From contig JAHIMN010000233.1 in NCBI GenBank assembly GCA_018896395.1, forward strand, positions 1 to 5,068: a DNA stretch of 5,068 bases, written 5' to 3'. Below, piece by piece: positions 1-5,068 of the stretch (its first letter is position 1; the number at the start of each line of letters is the position of its first letter). The notes beneath the pieces were generated by a model that saw only the letters and a program-made list of their open reading frames with translations, was not told the DNA's origin and did no database searches. The stretch comes from Verrucomicrobiota bacterium (GTDB lineage Bacteria > Verrucomicrobiota > Kiritimatiellia > JAAZAB01). A program made the translations under genes and the position numbers.

Positions 1-147
1 ATTCGGGTCGCCCCGTAGGGGAGATTGTATGCTTAATGACACGGTTCATGGCGTCTTTGTTATCGAGAGGTTTTTAATGACTCACTAAAACGATATAGAG
101 TATCAAAATCCATCCCCCCAGAATATGAAGTTACAGGGGAGGTTATT

Positions 148-296
148 GGGTTCACAGTTCAACGGTTGGCGGAAAAGAAAGACTGAACCGGCTGCATAAA
201 CCGGCGCGTTGCGATGAAATATTCTTCACCTGCTCCTTGCGGCCATGCACTGCGCGTTCCGACAACCGTGAACCGTGAACTCTTGAACCGTGAACC
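148..296. repeat. Inverted GTTC-heptad repeat (left copy)
   Basis: The left arm (148-167) reads GTTCACA, GTTCAAC, GGTT with 7-bp periodicity. The right arm (264-296) is on the opposite strand: AACCGTG twice in tandem, then AACTCTTG, AACCGTG and AACC. GGTTCACAGTTCAA (149-162) pairs with TTGAACCGTGAACC (283-296) at 13 of 14 positions, enclosing about 120 nt. A related array lies at 4950-5017. These look like a dispersed intergenic repeat family; no coding function is seen. Confidence 0.7.
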
Positions 297-307
297 TGCG
301 TAATCAC

Positions 308-312
308 AAGGA
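308..312 (+). promoter_or_regulatory. Shine-Dalgarno site of the greA-type gene
   Basis: AAGGA sits 5 nt before the ATG at 318. It directly follows the GTTC/GAAC heptad array, so the repeat forms much of the likely 5' leader. Confidence 0.6.
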
Positions 313-317
313 AACCC

Positions 318-2498
318 ATGCCTGAGGCACAACCAGTTAACGCGCCGGGCGAAAGCATCGAAGCCCAGGAGGAATGGCTGCTGGCCAATGTCCAGAACCC
401 GGCCATCCCCATTCAGTCGTTTGGCGTCGTCCTGAATCAGCTGCACGCCGCCGGGCATACGGACCGGGCGGAAAGCGGCGCCGACCTGCTGTTCGAAACG
501 CTTGCCGCCCGGCGCGACGATGCCGCGCTGTTGGCCCTGCTGGGCTTGCAGGCCGCGTGGCATACCAAAGATCCGCCGTTTGCCGCGACCTGCGCAAAAC
601 ACCTCATTACGTTTTTTCAAAAGGACCCCGCAACACTGGCGCTGATTCCCTATGCCGGCTTCAACAAGAACCTGCCGGCCACGGAATGCCTGCGACGCTT
701 TTGTCTCCTGCGCCGGTTGCGCCCGGAGGCACTCTGCTACGAAAAAACCTGGGGATTCGGCACCGTGGCGGAACTGGATGCTTATACCCATCAGGTCGTG
801 ATTAACTTCGAAAAGAAAAAAGCCCATCGCATGGCCCTGGCCTATGCCGCGGAAACACTTGCCTTGCTGGATGATGACCACCTCCTGGCACGCCGGCATC
901 GGGACAGCCGGGCTTTTGCCGACTGGCTGGCCAGGGATCCGGGCAACGTCATTATCTGCGCTCTGCGCAGTTTCGGGCCGATGAGCGCCGCGCGGCTCCA
1001 GGAGTTGATCATCGAGCTCCTGATGAGCGCCGAAGCATGGAAAAAGTTTTGGGACGCCGCCCGCAAACAGCTCAAGCAGAACCCGCTCGTGGAATTCCCC
1101 GCCAAACGCACCGACCCGTTGCGCCTGCTGGAAAAGGCCAGGAGTTATGACGCCGCCTGGCTGAAAACCCTCCGCGAGGAACGGGATTTCAACCGTATTC
1201 TCAAGCTGGTGGAGGAAATGAAGGCGGCGCTGACCGCCGGCGCCTGGAACGACGAACTGCGCGAAACGGTGGAAGACCGGCTGGCATTTGTAATGCTCGG
1301 CGCGAGCAAGCTCCATTGGGGCCAGACGGCGCAGGCCAGCATGCTGGCCCGCGAACTGGGCATTGCCTGGCGCCGCCAGGATATCCGCGCTTACGCCCCC
1401 CAATTCCTGCAGGACACGGTATTCCTCGACACCCTGCGCGATTTGCCGGCCCGCCGCTTGCAATCGTTCTTTGCTTTCGTGCACGAAATCGGCGGCGAAA
1501 ACGCGCTGGACTTGTTTTTTCGCCTTCTGCCGGAGACGGCGTCCTCGGCCCTGGGGGAAATGATCGAATACCTGCAGGCCGCCGGCAAGATGCCGCAGGT
1601 CCTTGAAACCATGCGCAATCTGATCGGCACCGACCGCTCCAGCTGTGAAATGGTGTATTGGCTGTGCCGGCGCGCGGAACTGGCCGAGGCTAACGGCATC
1701 AGTACGACAGGCAACCTGGCCATGGAAGCACTCTCCCTCCTGGAAGCGCGCGACGCAACGGGCGAGCGGCTGAAAGCGAAGCATCAACTGCGCGCCCTGT
1801 TCGAACAGCCACAGTGGCTGAAAACGGCCCTCAATTCCATGAACGCCGGCCAGCGCACCGATTTCATGCGCCGCCTGAAACATTCGACCGCCTGGGCGGC
1901 GATTGACCGCGGGGCTATCCTTGCCCGCATTCTGAAGCTGTATCCCGACCTCAGCGTCGTCCTGCAGGATGAGGCGGCGGTCGCCCCGGCGCCCGCCGAG
2001 CGGCTGACCTCCCTGCGTAGTTATCGGGAACGCCAGGCACTGTTGACCAAGATCGTCACCCAGGACATTCCCAAAAACAGCCAGGACATCGCCGTGGCCC
2101 GCAGTTTTGGCGACCTGAGTGAGAATTTCGAATACAAATCGGCCAAGGAAACGCAGGGGATTCTCCTGCGTCGGCAATCCGAGCTGGAAAGCCAGCTGGC
2201 CAGCGTCAAGAGCACGGACTTCGAACAGTTCCCCGCCACTGTGGCAGGCCCGGGCACCCGCGTGACCCTGCGCCATGCGGATGGAAAAACGAATACCTAC
2301 TATATCCTGGGCGAATGGGACAGCGACGAGGCCCGCGGCATTCTTTCCTTGCGATGTAAATTCGGGGAGGCCATCACGGGCCACCAGCCCGGCGACACGG
2401 TTACCATCCCATCGGAAACGGGAAACACCGTATGCACGCTGGTGGAAGTGGGCGGCCTGCCGCCCGACATCAAAGCCTGGATCCGGGGTGATGCGTAA
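318..2498 (+). CDS. greA: Long GreA-type transcription elongation factor (N-terminal helical extension plus complete GreA)
   Basis: The last ~160 residues form a whole GreA, which rescues backtracked RNA polymerase by stimulating cleavage of the nascent RNA. Seen: residues ~565-632 are the helical hairpin (coiled coil) with the signature GDLSEN-x-EY at 598-606; D599 and E602 match the two acidic tip residues that position Mg2+ in the polymerase active site. Residues ~640-712 match the FKBP-like C-terminal domain (TRVTLRHADG, GEAITGHQPGDTV). Residues 1-560 are mainly helical, with a conserved-looking block WGFGTVAEL (145-153) followed by DDDHLLARR (185-193). Ordinary GreA is about 158 residues, so this is over four times longer; the same long form is known in Chlamydia, whose N-terminal part I recall as similar to this block. 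The ATG at 318 is chosen because AAGGA lies 5 nt upstream. It is tail-to-tail with the HD gene. GreA identity is confident; the role of the N-terminal part is unknown. Confidence 0.93.
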   Translation: MPEAQPVNAPGESIEAQEEWLLANVQNPAIPIQSFGVVLNQLHAAGHTDRAESGADLLFETLAARRDDAALLALLGLQAAWHTKDPPFAATCAKHLITFFQKDPATLALIPYAGFNKNLPATECLRRFCLLRRLRPEALCYEKTWGFGTVAELDAYTHQVVINFEKKKAHRMALAYAAETLALLDDDHLLARRHRDSRAFADWLARDPGNVIICALRSFGPMSAARLQELIIELLMSAEAWKKFWDAARKQLKQNPLVEFPAKRTDPLRLLEKARSYDAAWLKTLREERDFNRILKLVEEMKAALTAGAWNDELRETVEDRLAFVMLGASKLHWGQTAQASMLARELGIAWRRQDIRAYAPQFLQDTVFLDTLRDLPARRLQSFFAFVHEIGGENALDLFFRLLPETASSALGEMIEYLQAAGKMPQVLETMRNLIGTDRSSCEMVYWLCRRAELAEANGISTTGNLAMEALSLLEARDATGERLKAKHQLRALFEQPQWLKTALNSMNAGQRTDFMRRLKHSTAWAAIDRGAILARILKLYPDLSVVLQDEAAVAPAPAERLTSLRSYRERQALLTKIVTQDIPKNSQDIAVARSFGDLSENFEYKSAKETQGILLRRQSELESQLASVKSTDFEQFPATVAGPGTRVTLRHADGKTNTYYILGEWDSDEARGILSLRCKFGEAITGHQPGDTVTIPSETGNTVCTLVEVGGLPPDIKAWIRGDA

Positions 2499-2502
2499 CT
2501 TG

Positions 2503-3279
2503 TTACATGCACGCGCGCACATGCTGAACGGCCGCCGCCACCTCGGCCTGGATGGCCATGTCCTGCGGCAGGGCTTCCGCCGCCTGCTCCAGCAGGCGAC
2601 GCTGGGCAAGCCTTTGGTACGAGGGGCGGAAATTCAGGTCATAAACCCACGAAATCTGGGTTAGAAAAAAATCGGCCAGGGATTTTATGTTCGTGTAGGC
2701 AATGGACCGGCGCGCGCGGATATCGGCCAGGGCGCACGGACTGACGGGCCCTTCCAAGTCAAGCTCCAGGATCAATTCCGGATAACGCCGGATTTCATCG
2801 TTTTTCCAGATCTGGTAGAGCGTCTGCATAATATCCAGCTTGTCCGCGTCGCGGATCATGAGCACAAAGTGACGCACGTCGGCGGCCATGCCGTCTGGCA
2901 CCGTTTGACAATTATGATAGCCAACCCCCGCTACGATTATTTCCTGATCGGCCGGCTCGCAAACCATTAACACCTTGGCATTTTCCAGAACCTGCAGGCC
3001 GGCCTGGCCGTGATTGACGGACTGATCGTCGCGCAGGGTCCGGTACTGGGCATACTGGGGAAACCGGCCAATATCATGCAGCCACCCCAAAATACGCGCG
3101 GTATGGATGTCGTCTTCCACCAGGCCCAGGTCGCGGGCAATGCCGGTCATGTCCTCCGCCACGCGCCGGCAATGGTCGCGCTTGATCCGCGGGACTTCCG
3201 CTTCGGCGTTCCCGTTGATAAAGGGACGGACGTAATCCAAAAACCATTGTTCCAGATGAATGGCAACGTGAGCACGCAT
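2503..3279 (-). CDS. HD-domain metal-dependent phosphohydrolase, substrate unknown
   Basis: A 258-residue cytoplasmic protein carrying the ordered metal-binding set of the HD superfamily. Seen: H36 in KRDHCRRV, the HD doublet H68-D69 in WLHDIGRFPQ, H90 in VNHGQAG, H122 in GYHN, and D144 in RDADKLD. These fit an intact, probably catalytic, one- or two-metal phosphohydrolase. Family members act on nucleotides or phosphate esters, and nothing here fixes the substrate. There is no signal peptide, membrane segment or partner domain (no GGDEF, response-regulator or RelA part), so a sensory role is not indicated. The start at 3279 is the ATG that keeps the N-terminal helix ahead of H36; no good Shine-Dalgarno is visible, so it is less certain than the frame. 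Its stop lies 4 bp from that of the convergent greA-type gene. Upstream, 50 bp away, is the MITE-like element. Confidence 0.88.
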   Translation of the reverse strand: MRAHVAIHLEQWFLDYVRPFINGNAEAEVPRIKRDHCRRVAEDMTGIARDLGLVEDDIHTARILGWLHDIGRFPQYAQYRTLRDDQSVNHGQAGLQVLENAKVLMVCEPADQEIIVAGVGYHNCQTVPDGMAADVRHFVLMIRDADKLDIMQTLYQIWKNDEIRRYPELILELDLEGPVSPCALADIRARRSIAYTNIKSLADFFLTQISWVYDLNFRPSYQRLAQRRLLEQAAEALPQDMAIQAEVAAAVQHVRACM

Positions 3280-3321
3280 ATGGCGGGGAAGATTACCAAG
3301 CGGCGCTGAAAATGCAAGATT

Positions 3322-3329
3322 GGCAAAAG
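3322..3329. repeat. Left target-site duplication of the MITE-like element
   Basis: GGCAAAAG abuts the outer G of the left terminal inverted repeat and is identical to 3475-3482. Confidence 0.7.
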
Positions 3330-3341
3330 GTAACTATTCAG
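3330..3341 (+). repeat. Left terminal inverted repeat
   Basis: GTAACTATTCAG, inverted relative to 3463-3474 with one mismatch at the second base. Confidence 0.75.
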
Positions 3342-3367
3342 GTCCAATAACGCGTTAACCCTATCTT

Positions 3368-3414
3368 GTGGCTGGGGTCGCTGACCCCGGACCGCGATCG
3401 TCAATCGCGGCCAC
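3368..3414. repeat. Three-stem cruciform-like palindromic unit inside the MITE-like element
   Basis: The outer stem GTGG (3368-3371) pairs with CCAC (3411-3414). Two perfect hairpins lie inside: GGGGTC-GCT-GACCCC (3374-3388) and CCGCGAT-CGTCA-ATCGCGG (3392-3410). The layout is compact, with 2-3 nt linkers. No T-tract follows on either strand, so it does not look like an intrinsic terminator. Confidence 0.75.
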
Positions 3415-3462
3415 CGTAAGTCCATTAATCAACAGGCCAACTGCGGCTGATTAAAGAGGGTG

Positions 3463-3474
3463 CTGAATAGTTGC
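3463..3474 (-). repeat. Right terminal inverted repeat
   Basis: CTGAATAGTTGC on the plus strand, the inverted partner of 3330-3341. The last four bases overlap a possible TTG start (3471) in the gtrA frame, one reason to reject that start. Confidence 0.75.
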
Positions 3475-3482
3475 GGCAAAAG
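3475..3482. repeat. Right target-site duplication of the MITE-like element
   Basis: GGCAAAAG abuts the right terminal inverted repeat and is identical to 3322-3329. Perfect identity suggests the insertion is fairly recent. Confidence 0.7.
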
Positions 3483-3528
3483 AAGAATTGCGTTTTAGCG
3501 CCGGCCATATTATGGTACCGGCCTTACG

Positions 3529-3534
3529 AAAGGA
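3529..3534 (+). promoter_or_regulatory. Shine-Dalgarno site deciding the gtrA start
   Basis: AAAGGA lies 8 nt before the ATG at 3543. The alternative ATG at 3534 overlaps this site, and the TTG at 3471 lies in the MITE end, so 3543 is preferred. Confidence 0.6.
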
Positions 3535-3542
3535 TGATATCT

Positions 3543-4106
3543 ATGGCCGGCATCTGGAAGCAGTTCGCCCAGCGGGAAGCCTCGCCGCTGATTCAGTTTA
3601 TTAAATACGCGATTTGCGGCGGTGGCGCGACAACGGTGCACGTCATCGTTTTCTTCCTGTTCTCCTGGCTGATCATCCCCGCACTCAATGCCGAAGACGT
3701 TTTCGTAAAGCTATTTCAAATTTCCTGTGCCCCGATCAGTGACACCATCCGCGCCCGCAACGCCATGATCAACAACGCCATGGCTTTTCTGCTCTCCAAT
3801 CTGACAGCCTACCTGTTGAATATTCTCTGGGTTTTCGAATCCGGCCGGCGTTATCCGCCGGTGGACTTTTTCTTGAGTAAACTGGGGCTCATCCAGCACG
3901 CGACGCTGCGTGCCTGCGCCCATCGCACGGTGGAAGTGGCCCTGTTTTATGCCGTCTCGGGCATTGCCATCGTGATCGGCACATTCCTGATGGGCGTGCT
4001 GATCAACCAGTGGCACTTCACTACCACGGTGGCCTTCGGCACGCAATGCGTGACCGCGGTCCTGATCAATTTCGCCCTGCGGAAGTTCATGATCTTCAAG
4101 GGCTGA
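3543..4106 (+). CDS. GtrA-family membrane protein (putative lipid-linked sugar flippase)
   Basis: A 187-residue multi-pass inner-membrane protein of the GtrA-like family (PF04138). Members are thought to help move polyprenyl-phosphate-linked sugars across the membrane for O-antigen, teichoic acid or arabinogalactan modification. Seen: the family opening QFIKYAICGGGATTVHVIVF (18-37) starts helix 1. Helix 2 contains FLLSNLTAYLLNILWVF (82-98) with the usual N-x-x-WVF ending, helix 3 spans about 128-152, and helix 4 ends in LINFALRKFMIF (174-185), the typical NF-x-x-R-x-x-x-F finish. The loop between helices 1 and 2 (about 47-75) seems longer than in small family members. The ATG at 3543 is chosen for its Shine-Dalgarno; the frame stays open back to a TTG at 3471. 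No glycosyltransferase gene lies beside it, so the sugar is unknown. Its 3' end overlaps the convergent recO by 11 bp. Confidence 0.9.
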   Translation: MAGIWKQFAQREASPLIQFIKYAICGGGATTVHVIVFFLFSWLIIPALNAEDVFVKLFQISCAPISDTIRARNAMINNAMAFLLSNLTAYLLNILWVFESGRRYPPVDFFLSKLGLIQHATLRACAHRTVEVALFYAVSGIAIVIGTFLMGVLINQWHFTTTVAFGTQCVTAVLINFALRKFMIFKG

Positions 4107-4932
4107 TCCGCGTCCGCAGGATGGAGAGCGCCGTGGCCCGCGCCAGGTTGTCAATCTCCAGGTGGTACTGCATAAAAAGTCCCAGGATCCGCTCCAGGTC
4201 CCGCGTCTGCCGGGGTGTGCATGCCGCGCTTTGCGCCGAGCGCCAAGACCGCGACGACTGCCAGAAGCGGAGCATCCCCAGAATGTCCGGCGTTATCGGC
4301 AGCGCCTTCGCGCCGGCCGAAGGCGCACACGTCTTGCAAAGAACGCCGCCGCGCACACAGGAGAACACGGAAGCCATCCTCGTTGCGCAGGCCTTCGCTC
4401 GATGGGCGGTCCGCGCGCCCGGCCCCTCCGCGAAGGCATTATCCTCCTTCAGCGGATGGTGGCAGCGCAGGCATTCCTTGAGTTGCGGGGAAAGACCCAT
4501 GACCTTCATCAGCTTCAATTCAAACCAGAACAGGCCAAGCTCCAGGGCCGATTGATCGGCGAAATAATCGAGGGCCATATCCAGCAGACGGAAGAGTTCC
4601 GGGTGCGGCGCGTACAACGGCGAAATTTGCGCGACCAGCCCGGTAAAGTAGGAGGCACACGCTGTCGCCCGCCAGCGCGACCGCAAGGGCGTTCGCGGCT
4701 TGAGCGGCGAGCATTCCTTGACGATGTGCAGACCCCGGAACAGGCGCAGGTAGACCAGCAGTTCGCAGGTGTAAAACAAGTCCACCTGGCCCACGAAGGG
4801 ACTGCGGCGGCGATGCGCCCCCTTGATGATCGTGGCGATCTTGCCGTGGTCACGGGTCAACCACAGAACCACGCGGGAAGTTTCCGAGAAAGGAATCATC
4901 CGCAAAACAATGGCCTGGGTTTTGACAATCAT
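4096..4932 (-). CDS. recO: DNA repair protein RecO
   Basis: RecO works with RecR (and RecF) to load RecA onto SSB-coated single-stranded DNA and can anneal complementary strands. Seen: residues 1-80 match the N-terminal OB fold, opening KTQAIVLRMIPFSETSRVV and continuing LTRDHGKIATIIKGAHRRRS, typical of the family. A helical domain follows, including FWFELKLMKVMGLSPQL (135-151). A zinc-ribbon-like set has C154-x2-C157 (CLRC) and C199-x2-C202 (CKTC), the latter after the usual GGVLC. The C-terminal helix HLEIDNLARATALSILR closes the protein. At 278 residues it is slightly long (E. coli RecO is 242), mostly from an Ala/Arg-rich stretch between the two cysteine pairs. The start fits the family N-terminus although no Shine-Dalgarno is visible upstream. 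Upstream lies a heptad inverted repeat; downstream it overlaps gtrA tail-to-tail. Confidence 0.93.
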   Translation of the reverse strand: MIVKTQAIVLRMIPFSETSRVVLWLTRDHGKIATIIKGAHRRRSPFVGQVDLFYTCELLVYLRLFRGLHIVKECSPLKPRTPLRSRWRATACASYFTGLVAQISPLYAPHPELFRLLDMALDYFADQSALELGLFWFELKLMKVMGLSPQLKECLRCHHPLKEDNAFAEGPGARTAHRAKACATRMASVFSCVRGGVLCKTCAPSAGAKALPITPDILGMLRFWQSSRSWRSAQSAACTPRQTRDLERILGLFMQYHLEIDNLARATALSILRTRISP

Positions 4933-4949
4933 AGGCAGGTAAATAACCA

Positions 4950-5017
4950 GGTGTTCAGTGTTCGGTGTTCAGTGTTCAGGACGGAAAATCTTCCCCGAAC
5001 TCTGAACTCTGAACACC
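4950..5017. repeat. Inverted GTTC-heptad repeat (right copy)
   Basis: The left arm holds tandem heptads GTTCAGT, GTTCGGT, GTTCAGT, GTTCAGG (4952-4979). The right arm (4995-5017) is the inverted form, CCGAACTCTGAACTCTGAACACC. The outer GGTGTTCAG (4950-4958) pairs perfectly with CTGAACACC (5009-5017), and further heptads pair imperfectly inward. The unit lies 18 bp upstream of recO, in its leader or promoter region. It shares the GTTC core and 7-bp period with the array at 148-296 but not the variable bases. Confidence 0.75.
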
Positions 5018-5068
5018 AGCAATAGATGAAACGTCTAAACGATGATTTGTGTTGCTACCGAATAAACG

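Larger units (their letters stand above)
1..317. other. Intergenic region upstream of the greA-type gene
   Basis: I see no gene here. The first ~135 bases are clearly AT-richer than the coding DNA (about 37% GC in 61-120). The 3' half is dominated by an inverted heptad repeat (148-296). A small hairpin CCCC-GTA-GGGG lies at 11-21. The promoter of the greA-type gene must lie here or further upstream, but no convincing -35/-10 pair stands out. Short frames open to the left edge exist on both strands but are too short to call. Confidence 0.6.
3330..3474. mobile_element. 145-bp MITE-like element, possibly IS66-mobilised
   Basis: The left end GTAACTATTCAG (3330-3341) and the right end, read inward on the minus strand, GCAACTATTCAG (3474-3463) match at 11 of 12 positions. 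The element is bounded by a perfect 8-bp direct repeat GGCAAAAG (3322-3329 and 3475-3482), as expected of a target-site duplication. It encodes no protein. Inside are a TAACGCGTTA palindrome (3348-3357), a three-stem palindromic unit (3368-3414), and the inverted pair TTAATCA/TGATTAA (3425-3431/3448-3454). From family knowledge, IS66 elements start with GTAA and generate 8-bp duplications, so a non-autonomous IS66 derivative is the best guess; other families making 8-bp duplications remain possible. No transposase is present in the window. Confidence 0.75.
3280..3542. other. Divergent intergenic region between HD gene and gtrA, occupied by a MITE-like element
   Basis: These 263 bp separate two divergently oriented genes and must hold both promoters unless the element supplies them. 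145 bp of it is the inserted element (3330-3474), leaving about 50 bp on the HD side and 68 bp on the gtrA side. TATTAT at 3508-3513 resembles a -10 box for gtrA, but no -35 box is well placed for it. Confidence 0.7.

Noticed and set aside
1..49. Minus-strand start ATG at 49, open to the left edge (begins MNRVIKHTISPTGRPE)
   Set aside because: Only 16 codons are visible with no Shine-Dalgarno; plausible as the 5' end of a divergent gene but not supportable.
2..88. Plus-strand frames open from the left edge, ending at stops at 77 and 88
   Set aside because: Two frames compete, both under 30 codons and with no recognisable protein signature; either could be a gene tail or chance.
2508..2525. 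CATG...CATG near-palindrome with CGCGCG at the greA/HD junction as a bidirectional terminator
   Set aside because: The arms mismatch, there is no T-tract, and it lies within the C-terminal codons of the HD gene.
159..2609. Minus-strand open frame of 816 codons opposite the greA-type gene
   Set aside because: It is longer than the true gene but is an antisense shadow in GC-rich DNA: low-complexity Arg/Gln/Gly composition, no recognisable domain, while the plus strand encodes clear GreA motifs.
3374..3410. Hairpins as intrinsic terminators
   Set aside because: No T-tract follows on either strand, and the site is upstream of both neighbouring genes, not downstream.
3471..3542. Longer gtrA start at TTG 3471
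   Set aside because: It would begin inside the terminal repeat of the MITE-like element and add 24 residues before the family's usual N-terminus; the ATG at 3543 has a good ribosome site.
4950..5017. CRISPR array
   Set aside because: The units are contiguous 7-mers with no unique spacers and no cas genes nearby.
4162..5025. Plus-strand open frame of 287 codons opposite recO
   Set aside because: Arg/Gln-rich antisense shadow; it also reads through the heptad repeat. The minus strand encodes an unmistakable RecO.
5026..5068. Plus-strand ATG at 5026 open to the right edge (14 codons)
   Set aside because: No Shine-Dalgarno and too short to judge; may be the start of the next gene.

Overview
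The window looks like an ordinary chromosomal segment of a bacterium from the PVC superphylum (Verrucomicrobiota, Kiritimatiellota, Lentisphaerota or Chlamydiota), probably an uncultured Kiritimatiellota- or Verrucomicrobiota-like lineage. The main reason is the first gene. Its 726-residue product carries a complete GreA at the C-terminus behind about 560 residues of mostly helical sequence, the architecture I recall for the long GreA of Chlamydia and its relatives. GC-rich coding DNA, visibly AT-richer intergenic DNA, and intergenic heptad and palindromic repeats fit but do not prove this. No plasmid, phage or defence genes are present.

Layout. Four genes alternate in orientation (+, -, +, -), making two tail-to-tail pairs. 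Pair one is the GreA-fusion gene (318-2498, +) and an HD-domain phosphohydrolase gene (2503-3279, -), with 4 bp between their stop codons. Pair two is a GtrA-family membrane protein gene (3543-4106, +) and recO (4096-4932, -), whose 3' ends overlap by 11 bp. Each gene is alone on its strand here, so no operon is visible. The genes do not form one pathway: transcription elongation, an unknown phosphohydrolase, polysaccharide or lipid-sugar export, and recombinational repair.

Repeats. The most interesting DNA lies between the divergent HD and gtrA genes. A 145-bp element (3330-3474) has near-perfect 12-bp terminal inverted repeats (GTAACTATTCAG / GCAACTATTCAG), is bounded by a perfect 8-bp direct repeat GGCAAAAG, and encodes nothing. 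It is best read as a miniature inverted-repeat transposable element (MITE); the GTAA end and 8-bp duplication suggest mobilisation by an IS66-type transposase. Nested inside is a 47-bp three-stem, cruciform-like structure. The intergenic regions at the two ends of the window (about 148-296 and 4950-5017) each hold a 7-bp-periodic GTTCNNN array facing an inverted copy of itself, a second, unrelated repeat type.

Edges. 1-147 and 5018-5068 contain no gene I can support. Short reading frames run off both ends and are listed under rejected items.
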